NCBI GenBank assembly: GCA_031769625.1
Contig: JAUIMM010000566.1
Coordinates: 3,477,001 to 3,541,000, forward strand
Direction: 5' to 3'
From: Taudactylus pleione
Taxonomy: Eukaryota; Chordata; Amphibia; Anura; Myobatrachidae
DNA: 64,000 bases
Shown here: positions 55,611 through 64,000 of the stretch, piece by piece
Position numbering within the stretch: position 1 is the stretch's first letter
How the letters are laid out: each line of letters starts with the position of its first letter
The notes under the pieces: model-generated
The model's database searches: none
Seen by the model: the letters and a program-made list of their open reading frames with translations, nothing else
What the model was told of the DNA's origin: nothing
Position numbers and translations under genes: made by a program

Positions 55611-56733
55611 AGAGAGAATATTTCCTATCGCCTATCCCCTGATGTGCGGGGGAACAACACAGAGCTTGTCAGGAGTGCTCAGATATAGGCACAGCTTGGG
55701 CTATTCTCCCAGGTCTCAGAGACGATATCTATTGGCTGAAGACAGCTCTCTTTTTTTAATTTCACTAAACTCTGGTCGGAGTACAAAGAAGAGTAGGAAA
55801 GAGAGCTGCTACTAAGCCAACAGGCTGTGAGTACCTCCGGCAGCTCTAAGATGGATTACATTTTGGGAGTGGGCCAACACCCAGGCAATTACGCTTTATT
55901 GCCATGCGTCGGTCGGACCTGCACTGGGGCTATCTTTAGGTACTTATCCCCACTCTGCCTTTTGATGATCTACCTGACAGGTACTTTGTGTGCTATTTTG
56001 GCTATGATAGGAAAGGACACACTCCCACATCAAGAAGTCGAAAATGCAGCCCCCATCTCCCACCTGCCAAGGTAAGAAGCAAGCAGCAGGGCTGGAGGTT
56101 CAATGTCTGAGGAGAGTGGGATTGCTTCCAAATGGGAGTAAGCGAGAAATGCAATTAGCCCTGCTGTCACCTAGCCATTGTGATTGCCTTCATTTGTGTG
56201 CAGCCTCTCTTTACTGTAGTGCTGCACTAATGTCTCATGTGATTGTAGACACATGACCGTATGAACATACACCTTTGTATTGTTACATGGAAACAAATTA
56301 TTAAATCTATCTTCTTCTACTCACATGGGTAACCTATCCCTATTACAGGAGGTGAGTCAGATGAGCAAATTCCCCATGATATTCTCTGACAGAAGCACAT
56401 AGCAGGACAGCAGCTGTGTTTGGCTGGATGGCAGAAATGAGAGCTGTTTAAAGAGCAGATGGTTCAACTCTCTGGTCCTCAGGTATATGGGATATGTATG
56501 CAGAGAGGAGGGTCAGTGTGCTAACCCATTACAGTAACTCTACCCTAATAAATCACTCTAGAAGATATCCTGTTACACATTCATTGCTTTAGGTCCTAAT
56601 GATGTGGTCACAGCCGCACTAAATGCCAGTCATAAGATTGATGCTTTCATATAAGGAATATGGTCCTGAATCAGTAGGGAAGAGAAAGGTTTAAAAATAC
56701 TACAGTATAATGCTTACATTTCTCCCCTGTCTG
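55611..56733. other. Unassigned intergenic DNA
   Basis: No gene or repeat recognised. Confidence 0.4.
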
Positions 56734-57241
56734 CAGGGCCAGATTAAGGCTTTTAGGGGCCCAGGACAACTAAGTTGTGGGGACCTCCTCCAATATAATT
56801 GACACCCTGCCCTCCACCACTATACCCCTAATGTTGCCCCACAGTGCCCCCTCTGTATGCCTCATAGTGCCCCCCAACCACCACTGTGCCATTGAGTACT
56901 CACCTGCCATGGCATTGCCACTTGAATGAATCGGACTCTATGCATACAGCAGCTCCCGTGTCCCCTCATCAGCATCGCGTGACACATCATGAAGCTGATA
57001 AGGGGACTCGGGAGCTGCATTATGCACTGTGCATGCAGAACATAGAGCCCAAAGCATTCAAGTGGTGCCGGCCATGCCATGGGAGAGACTCAGGAGCCGC
57101 TCTGCGCTGTATGCACTGTGCATGCAGAACATAGAGCTGCGGCAGCCACCGTCCAAGAACCTGTTCTCAGACCGACTATGTGTGGGGGCCCCCCTCTGCT
57201 TGGGCCCTGGGTGCAAGCCCCCGTCCCTTAATCCGGTACTG
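56734..57241. mobile_element. hAT element next to an L2 tail
   Basis: CAGGGCCAGATTAAGGC and CCTTAATCCGGTACTG are inverted ends; flanks CCTGTCTG and CAAGTCTG agree at 6 of 8 bases. L2-like CTGTCTG sequence on both sides suggests insertion into an L2 end. A duplicated CATGCAGAACATAGAGC block lies at about 57030 and 57120. Confidence 0.65.
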
Positions 57242-57537
57242 CAAGTCTGTCTGCCTGCCTCTCCCCTTTAGACTGTAAGCCCTCTTTTCTCATGTGCTTT
57301 TCCTTCCATCACTTATGCCATCATCCTCCCCACTGCCTGCAGTGGCACCTAGCCCTTGGGTTCTGCCGCCCTGTGGCTTATTTGAGTATTATAACCTGAT
57401 GCAGCAATGTTTATAAACCATGTCCATGTCCTGCAATGTTTTGTACTGTAAGTCACTTTTTTCTTGTTTTCTTCAAACTGTTTCTTTTTATGTACTTTGT
57501 AAGGCTCTGCAAACCCCTTGTGGCACCATATAAATAA
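57242..57537 (+). mobile_element. L2 LINE 3'-end fragment
   Basis: GACTGTAAGCCCTC, then TGTAAGGCTCTGCAAACCCC and TGGCACCATATAAATAAACA, an eroded form of the L2 3' hairpin, leading into the AAT tail. Confidence 0.8.
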
Positions 57538-57539
57538 AC

Positions 57540-57588
<49 letters not shown>

Positions 57589-57590
57589 TG
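57538..57590 (+). repeat. (AAT)n microsatellite grown from the L2 tail
   Basis: About 16 uninterrupted AAT units directly after the L2 end. Confidence 0.95.
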
Positions 57591-57657
57591 TAAATAGGAA
57601 TATACCAGGCCTATTTTCATTTAAAAATTATTATTTTAAATCCTGTTGTGGACACTG

Positions 57658-58215
57658 GGTCTGATTCAGACCCGGACGCTAAGCTGCGCACTCACGCAGC
57701 CAAAAGGGGGCCGGGTATGCAAATGCCGCGATCGCACTGTCTGGTGGAAGGACGCCTTCTATGTCTTAGAGAGCGCCGACAAAGCGAACGCACGCCAGTA
57801 TAAAGACGCCCACTTTTCTCTCTTAGCACACGTCATCACCAGGAAGTGTATGATGAATCAGAACCATCGAGAGCCATCGCAGCTACATGCAGCGCTTGAG
57901 GTAGACCCTACCAACCGCACGCACTGCGATCAGTACTGTCTAAAATACAACCAAGTGACGTGTACACTGACGCTTTTTTACTAATTATGCACACCCATAA
58001 AACACTGTACATCCACTCCCCAGATCACAAGCACCTTCCCCTGTTACCACCCACAAACGGCACTATCTGTCATTCAAATTAGCGTCCAGTCTGTCTACTA
58101 CAAGCGCAAAATTCCCGAGCACAGTGAGTGATTGCGCATGCGCATATTGATGTCTACGCATGCGCAAACATGCGATTATCGGCCATAGCGTTCGTTCGCG
58201 GCTTAGCGTCCGCCC
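57658..58215 (+). mobile_element. Multi-hairpin group, copy E (second subfamily)
   Basis: GGGTCTGATTCAGACCCGGA at the left, GGACGCTAAGCTGCG inverted against CGCGGCTTAGCGTCC at the right, and an interior (GACGCCTTCTATGTCTTAGA, TAAAGACGCCC) parallel to copy C. CACCCACAAACGGCAC links it to 8819-9330. The outermost right terminus is missing. Confidence 0.65.
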
Positions 58216-58246
58216 ACTGTTTTAGGCATCAGCAGCTGAATGGGCA

Positions 58247-58451
58247 TACCTCCCAACATGACCCATTCCAGGAGAGACTAAATACTCTGTTCCTGGACTT
58301 CCCTCTTAATTTATGATTGCCATCACCTGTGTGGAAACACCTTTCTTATCAATTAGCTAGTTCAATACAGGTGACAGCAATCATACATTAAGGGGGAAGT
58401 CCAGGAACAGAGCATTCTGTCCCTCCTGGAATGGGTCATGTTAGGAGGTTT
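58247..58451. mobile_element. Foldback MITE with ACCTCCCAACATGACCCATT ends
   Basis: The arms run about 85 bp each with few mismatches, including CCATTCCAGGAG and TGTTCCTGGACTTCCC; the loop contains AACACCTTTCTTATC. Confidence 0.85.
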
Positions 58452-60434
58452 GAGCCATCGGAAACTAGGATGCGACTAAGGCACAGACATGAGTGTGTAG
58501 GTCATCCATTTTCTCTGCCAGACTGGCCTCACTGATGAATGTACAGGTATAACTGCAGGGCGGAGACCCCCTCAACAACAATGAATCGCAAAACAGAACA
58601 GATACAGGTAAACCAGGAATGCTGGGACAGGAATCCTCCTGCATCTGGTATGAATTGCATCATCGTGGTACCGCCCCCTGCTGTGCTGTGACGAGACATG
58701 GGTATTGCACAGCGGGCCATGATGATGCAAGTCACGTCACTACCCTGCACTTGCTCCTTGGACCTCCCCTCTGGGAGAATGTACAGAAGGCTTACATGTG
58801 CAGAATTCATACTTTTAGTTTGCACCCCACACTTCCCATGCATAAAGTGTACCAAGGACGACACACAATGGAGGTTGCCATTTTCTGGGCTTAACCAGTA
58901 CTCATAAGAATGCAGAATTGTCAATTCACTAGTAATAACTGATATCGATGAGGCACAAAATGATGCATCCACCATGTGTAGGTGATATTTACACTTTAAC
59001 TGGTGTAGCGGCAATTTCATCCCTTCAGCATTGTGACATTACAGCCAGCTCATTCTATTATTGCCAGTGAGTGCTTCAGTTTTGCGATCTCTCCTATCCA
59101 TTCTAATCACCATCCTGCAATTAACAGATTCTTCAGTGTAAATGAGGAGTTTCTTTAGCCGATCGTTTCAATGTATTTGGAAACACAAAGCAGAGATAAA
59201 ATATAGTTTTCACTAAATCCCGCTAAGAGTCACGCCTCAATTACAGCACAATTAGCTATTGTATAAAAGCTGAAATAAGCCGCTGCAGCACTACTATCAC
59301 ATTGAAAAGAAAAAAACCGTGTGCTGGAAATCCTAAGTAGGCTTCGGCCTTCGCTGTATTTTGAAGGCCTAATCTGCCATATGGCTCCCAGAGCTGATGA
59401 TTTATTAGGTGTAGAAAGCAGGCTGATAAATTTCACTGCTGGTCCCAGCATAGACTGGGGGTGTCAACAGACAGGCCTAATGGAAAGTGCCTGCACCAAA
59501 GAGGAGAGAATTATTTATGACTGTCTGTAACAGGGGAAATTTATCATCTTTCCTGGTAGATGTATTTGGATCTGAGAAATGAAGGTGGGGGTTTAGGCTC
59601 AGGACAAAGTCCCCTTGTGTCTGAAACCCTGCCAAGGTGAAGGGGAAATTGTGGTGGGCAGCGAAGCTGAAGCCATTAACCACCTCCTGGCAGCTTAGGA
59701 CCTACAGGGGAAAGTACAGACTGGCTACAGGTCATATCCGTACCCTGTGCTGCATCAAGGAGCTATTTAGCAGCATACAGTATGTACAAGGGAGGATTGC
59801 AGCAAATGAATCATTAAATTAAAAAAGAGGTTCTAGATTGCATAAAAAGAACAAGAAATAAAGTAGAGAGAAATAGGTTCTTAGCAAAAACATTTGTAGC
59901 GTATGCTTTTACCCCTACTGTGCAGTATATTCAAATCAGAACCGATATTGAATAGGAAACCAGACGTTACCGAGCTTAAACTTTAAATACTATGAAGGTT
60001 CATTCTCTCTCCTGGTTGCTTTATTTGTAAACTGCTCTGTATGGAGGTAAATGGTTTTATCAGCTCACTTTCTGTACGAGTTGTAGGAACCTGATATACA
60101 CCATATATATCACTTACCACAAGGCAGTAAATATGTCATTTACAAAATATATCAAGATCAGTTTCCACTGTGCTGTAAATATATCACACACGCTGGGTCT
60201 CAGTTTCCATCTGAACTTTAAAAGGCAAAGACAGAATAGTGAAAGCCTGTAAATAAGATCAGGAAATATTTAAATGTATAAAAAGTGCAAATCCCTTGTA
60301 ATAAGGGGTCTTAGTGTAAAATGCCATGGAGAACAACAACATCATCAATATTAACCTCAACTGTCTCCAGAAAATACAATTACAGCTAAAACAGTCGCTG
60401 AAATATGCTATAAAGCAATCCCGAAATGCCTCCT
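58452..60434. other. Unique DNA, candidate conserved segment 59040-59560
   Basis: No gene; a 163-codon minus-strand frame (58529-59020) has no domain and no splice context. 59040-59560 is non-repetitive with CAATTACAGCACAATTAGC, GATGATTTATTAGGTG and CTGATAAATTTCACTG, which resembles a vertebrate conserved non-coding element. Confidence 0.4.
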
Positions 60435-60435
60435 C

Positions 60436-60467
<32 letters not shown>

Positions 60468-60515
60468 TATACACAGTATATAATATGTATATACACAGTA
60501 TTATATATATATTTC
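60435..60515 (+). repeat. Poly-A followed by (AT)n microsatellite
   Basis: About 15 A, then TATATATATATATATATATA and interrupted ACACAG/TATA blocks. Confidence 0.9.
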
Positions 60516-60750
60516 AAGGAGGAATTTCAGGATTACTTTACAGCACATTCCTCCATAAGCCAGATGGTGGCGCTGTTGCAATTGCTGCCACTAAATATGT
60601 TCATTGAGAGGAATCCAATTTTTGATCGTCATCAACAGGCTGACAGCCCTAGAAAAACATACATATAAATGAGGGTATGGGTAACTTAATTCATAAGTTT
60701 ATTGGCTTCCATATCAAGGAAGTGGCATTATTATTATTTTTATTATTATT
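60516..60750. other. Short intergenic segment with TTATT run
   Basis: TTATTATTATTTTTATTATT immediately precedes the next transposon. Confidence 0.5.
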
Positions 60751-60823
60751 AGAGATGAGCGGTTCTGTGTTCTGTGGAACATTGGGGGTCCGAGTCCACC
60801 CGGGGGTGTTCCCACCTGGCTCT

Positions 60824-61374
60824 GGCCCTGATTCAGAGCCGGACGCTCTGACAGAGCGCTCGCTCTGAATCAGGGCCGGTCTTTTTTCTTTTTTAGAACG
60901 GCCTCCTGGCCGCTCGCATAGCTGTGGGTGACCACCCACAGCTATAGCGAGCGGCCAGGAAGATGGTCGCGATGGTCAAGACCATCACGACCATCGGGCT
61001 TGCGACGAGACCCTTGTGGTAGGGTCTCGTTGCCGTAAGCCCCAGAGAGATTTCGGCTCTAACAGAGCCGAAATCTCTCCCACTGACATCACTCGTGATG
61101 ACAGTGGGGCCGGCCCCAAACGGAGGCGTTCACATGGGAACGCCTCCGTTTGGGCAGCCACTTCCCCGGCCCGCCCACCAAAGGGGGCGTGCTGTCACTC
61201 AACATCGACAGCACGCCCCCTTTGGTACAAGACCTGGAGCGACAGATTGCCCGTCGCTATCCGGGTCTCGCGCATGCACACAACGGAGCCGGCTCCATCG
61301 TGCACATGCGCTCTGGGCCACCATCGATCCGGTTGCGAACGCTCAGCGCTTGCGACCGGGTCTGAATCAGGCCC
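60824..61374 (+). mobile_element. Multi-hairpin MITE, copy F, nested
   Basis: Ends GGCCCTGATTCAG and CTGAATCAGGCCC; flanks TCT and TCG (2 of 3). Hairpins in the order of copy A, with its own arms: GAGAGATTTCGGCTCT/complement, CAAACGGAGGCGTT/AACGCCTCCGTTTG, and a longer left hairpin with AGCTGTGGGTGACCACCCAC. The 116- and 163-codon frames at 61016-61507 are by-products. Confidence 0.87.
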
Positions 61375-61437
61375 TCGGATCCCACTTCGAGGCCGAACGT
61401 CATCCTCCCGATGTCGGATTCTCGCGAGGGTTTGTTT

Positions 61438-61447
61438 CTATATAGGG
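61438..61447 (+). promoter_or_regulatory. TATA-like site of the large transposon
   Basis: CTATATAGGG is followed within 30 bp by CGGCGCCATTTCACTCGC, a plausible start region. Inferred from position only. Confidence 0.3.
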
Positions 61448-61508
61448 CGCCGCAACCAGGACTCGGCGCCATTTCACTCGCACACTGTGCACTGCTCTGC
61501 TCATTAAA

Positions 61509-61975
61509 GTGGCTGTGTCCAGACTCACAAGTAGCTGTGCTGGTAAAGTGACTGTAGGGGGCACACTGCATGCTGATGTATGCTGCGCTATACTCTACTG
61601 ATTGAAGTGGCTGTGTCCAGACTCACAAGTGGCTGTGCTGTTAAAGTGACTGTGTACAGGGGGAACAATGCACGCTGATGTATGCTGCGTAAACTCTACT
61701 GATTGAAGTGGCTGTGTCCAGACTCACAAGTGGCTGTGCTGTTAAAGTGACTGTGTACAGGGGGAACAATGCACGCTGATGTATGCTGCGTAAACTCTAC
61801 TGATTGAAGTGGCTGTGTCCAGACTCACAAGTGGCTGTGCTGTTAAAGTGACTGTGTACAGGGGGAACAATGCACGCTGATGTATGCTGCCCCTATACTC
61901 TGCTGATTAAAGTGGCTGTGTCCAGACTCACAAGTGGCTATGTGTACAAGGCATGCTGATGTATGCTGTGCTGTA
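61509..61975 (+). repeat. Tandem repeat, 101-bp unit, about 4.6 copies
   Basis: GTGGCTGTGTCCAGACTCAC recurs at 61509, 61607, 61708, 61809 and 61912. The two central units are almost identical, which implies recent expansion. Confidence 0.93.
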
Positions 61976-62064
61976 CTCATGCCCATCTACTCCAGTGTAA
62001 AAAAAAAGTAAAATTATATTTTTTTAAAAAGTTTAAAAAGAAAAAAAAAACTGTTTTTTTTTTT

Positions 62065-63230
62065 AGCTGTACCCCACTGTGTATACAAGCACCGTGACTC
62101 CTTGGTCCGTAGCCCACTGTGTATACAAGTACTGTGAATCTGTTGGCCATATACAAGCACTGTGACTCATTGGGCCGTTCCCCACTGTGTATACAAGCAC
62201 TGTGGTTCCTTTTATTTATTACCAGTTATTTATACAGCGCACACATATTCCACAGCGCTTTACAGAGAATATCTGGCCATTCACATCAGTCCCTGCCCCA
62301 GTGGAGCTTACAATCTATATTCCCTACCACATGCTCACACAGACACACATAGGGTTAATATTTGTTGGGGGCCAATTAAACTACCAGTATATTTTTGAAG
62401 TGTGGGAGAAAACCGGAGTAACCGGTGGAAACCCACACAAGCACAGGGAGAATATACAAACTCCACACAGTTGGGGCCATAGTGGAAATTGAACCCATGA
62501 CCTCAGTGCTGTGAGGCAGTAATGCTAACCATTACACCATCTGTGCTGTCCTTGGGCCGTAGCCCACTGCGTGTTCATAGCATAGAAATACTGTGACAAG
62601 TTATCGCAAGAAAAGTTAAAATAAAGTTTCAAAAAGTAAAAAAAATTAATAAAAGTTAAAAAAAACTTTTTTGTGCTGTACCCCACTGTGTACTGTATAC
62701 AAGTACTGTAACTCTGCAGGCCTAACCCCACTGTGTATACAAGCACTGTGATACTTTGGGCCGTAGCCCTCTGCGTGTTCATAGCACACAAGTACTGTGA
62801 CAAGTTAACGCAAGAAAAGTTAAAAAAAGTTACAAAAATAATTAAAAGTTAAAATGCTGTTCCCCACTGTGTACTGTATACAAGTACTATGACTCTACAG
62901 GCCGTGCCCCACTGTGTATACAAGCACTGTGACTCCTTGGGCCGTAGCCCACTGTGTATACAAGCACTGTGACTCCTTGGGCCGTAGGCCACTGTGTATA
63001 CAAGAACTGTGACTCCTTGGACCGTAGCACACTGTGTATACAAGCACTGTGGCTACTTGGGCCATAGCCCACAGTGTATAATAGCACTGTGACTCCTTGG
63101 GCTGTACCCCACTGTGTATACAAACACTGTGACTTCTTGGGCCGTAGCCCACTGTGTATACAAGTACTGTGACTCTGCTGGCCATACCCCACTGTGTGTC
63201 CATAACACACAAGTACTGTGACTCCGCAGT
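62065..63230 (+). repeat. Tandem array, 40-bp unit with a higher-order 204-bp block
   Basis: The unit GTATACAAGCACTGTGACTC plus CTTGGGCCGTAGCCCACTGT is regular at 62916-63130. Interspersed A-rich blocks (GCAAGAAAAGTTAAAA) recur 204 bp apart, with GCGTGTTCATAGCA at 62569 and 62773. Interrupted by a SINE at 62212-62548. Minus-strand frames of 105-133 codons here are repeat artefacts. Confidence 0.9.
62212..62548 (-). mobile_element. tRNA-derived SINE, reversed, inside the array
   Basis: Complement of the 42225 SINE: TTATTTATTACCAGTTATTT at the tail, AGCGCTTTACAGAGAA, CAGTGGAGCTTACAATCTAT, then GGAATTGAACCC-like box B complement (GAAATTGAACCCATGACCTC) and GCTAACCATTACACCATC. A short TCCTT flank on both sides may be the target duplication. 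Confidence 0.85.
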
Positions 63231-63289
63231 GAGTGGTGATTAGTAAATACATAATACTAGCAAGTAGCTTTTGTACAGCTTTCATCAAT

Positions 63290-63422
63290 ATGGATCACGA
63301 CAACCAACCAAGAGGAGAGCAGAAGCAGCAAGCAAATGCTAGCACTGCAGCTGCTGCAACCAGTCATGATGACAATACTAGTCGTTCACTATCATCTAAA
63401 GCTGATGCTCAAGGGCGTAGAG
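63290..63422 (+). pseudogene. N-terminus of a transposon-encoded protein, interrupted
   Basis: Starts MDHDNQPRGEQKQQANAS, continues with an alanine/threonine-rich stretch and SSKADAQGR, and is then cut by a hAT MITE at 63423. The composition (polar, low complexity) fits a disordered N-terminal tail, and no catalytic or zinc-finger motif lies within the window. It follows the array leader directly, so it is probably the transposase or accessory protein of the large element. Sequence after the MITE (63749-64000) contains further in-frame-like codons and stops, so I cannot tell whether the copy was intact before the insertion. What it encodes is not recognised. Confidence 0.4.
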
Positions 63423-63740
63423 CAGTGGTTCCCAAACTTTTTTGAATCACAGCGCCCTAGAGTATAAGCATTGTTTTCACAGCAACCCTAATCCAAAAGT
63501 TTATTGCTGAGAAATTCAGAAAAAATTTAGTAAACTAGAAAAGTGAAGTAAATTATGCTTACCTGTCATCCTTAGGTTCAGTTATGTGGTGGTGGACAGG
63601 TTTGCACTTCTGTTTGTCCACATATTTACATTACATTGACCATAAATAATTTGATTTGGTGCTGGACCACCATACTGAGGCACCCTTGCAAGTGTCCCAA
63701 GGCACCCCAGGGTGCCACGGCGCACAGTTGGAAACCACTG
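63423..63740. mobile_element. hAT MITE with perfect 8-bp duplication, inside the reading frame
   Basis: CAGTGGTTCCCAAACTTTTT and TTGGAAACCACTG are inverted ends of the widespread Charlie-like hAT type; GCGTAGAG is duplicated exactly at 63415-63422 and 63741-63748. 318 bp, non-coding. Confidence 0.93.
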
Positions 63741-64000
63741 GCGTAGAGGCTTTAATAAATCAGGGTATCTGAAATTAAAAAAATCGAGATTTTACAGGGG
63801 TAAAGACAAAAACACCTCTAAAGGTTAGTACATAAACACAGAAAATTGTCAACATACCATTCACCACACACACAGTGGCAAGGAAAGGCTCAGGCCTTGG
63901 CCTTTATTTCTGTGTGCTGGCTCTGCAACTGTCAGTGAGGCATCTTCTGCCTCTCATGACAATGAAAGACCTTTTCACTAAGACTTTAGAAGAAGTGTAA
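63741..64000 (+). other. Continuation of the large transposon after the MITE
   Basis: GCGTAGAGGCTTTAATAAAT onward includes fragments reading FTGVKTKTPLK and SGLGLYFCVLALQLS in different frames and stop codons (for example near 63775). It may be coding or intron; not resolved. Confidence 0.3.

Larger units (their letters stand above)
60751..64000 (+). mobile_element. 5' part of a large DNA transposon, runs off the window
   Basis: Starts AGAGATGAGCGGTTC, similar to the ends of the foldback at 854 (GGGGTGAGCGGGTTC). Then come a nested multi-hairpin MITE, a TATA-like site, two tandem arrays and a reading frame at 63290. A leader of this kind before a transposase gene occurs in large frog DNA elements as far as I recall; the superfamily is uncertain, because the right end and the catalytic domain lie outside the window. 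Confidence 0.5.

Noticed and set aside
58529..59020. 163-codon minus-strand open frame as a gene
   Set aside because: No domain, no low-divergence pattern and no splice or promoter context; consistent with chance.
61016..61507. 163-codon open frame over the hairpin-rich element
   Set aside because: The frame follows GC-rich palindromes of a MITE and crosses its right end; copies A and B show similar frames in different phases.
62065..63230. CRISPR-like array of regular repeats
   Set aside because: The 40-bp units are contiguous with no unique spacers, and the sequence is vertebrate with transposon neighbours.

Overview
This is eukaryotic, non-coding vertebrate genomic DNA. The repeat content points to an amphibian, most likely a frog (inference from repeat types, not a database match). 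Present are L2-clade LINE fragments ending in a conserved 3' hairpin plus an AAT-type tail, a degenerate DIRS-type tyrosine-recombinase retrotransposon, a PIF/Harbinger fragment with its Myb-like gene, many hAT elements with 8-bp target duplications, a tRNA-derived SINE, and numerous palindromic MITEs. I found no convincing host protein-coding exon, no rRNA, no tRNA gene and no CRISPR array. Almost all short open frames in the window are chance or lie in repeats.

Layout. 1-9.5 kb: unique DNA with a young foldback element (854-1000), hairpin-rich MITEs (2045-2457, 6345-7396, about 8819-9330) and a 5'-truncated L2 (about 2640-5006). 9.5-16.5 kb: a second L2 (about 9860-11468), a multi-hairpin element (13204-13648), a TA-flanked composite element (14049-15323) and a Harbinger 5' part (15515-16480). 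16.5-20.8 kb: DIRS element remains with gag-like, RT, RNase H and tyrosine recombinase remnants and a 65-bp inverted repeat pair. 20.8-30 kb: Harbinger-like non-autonomous elements, L2 tails, another multi-hairpin copy (24280-24812) and unique DNA. 30-45 kb: MITEs, four hAT elements (32417, 37239, 39783, 43178), a minisatellite array split by a hAT, a SINE and a nested MITE. 45-60 kb: mostly unique DNA that resembles vertebrate conserved non-coding sequence, with scattered MITEs and two degenerate tandem arrays. 60.7-64 kb: the 5' part of what looks like a larger DNA transposon, carrying a nested multi-hairpin element, a TATA-like site, two tandem arrays, a SINE and the start of a reading frame interrupted by a hAT MITE.

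The most striking signal is a family of roughly 450-550 bp elements built as a string of consecutive perfect hairpins. The arm sequences differ between copies, yet the two arms within a copy stay complementary. The same design recurs in elements with unrelated termini. Several stretches of unique, homeodomain-motif-rich DNA are candidate conserved enhancers, which would fit a gene desert; this needs cross-species alignment. I did not identify a clear new multi-gene system.
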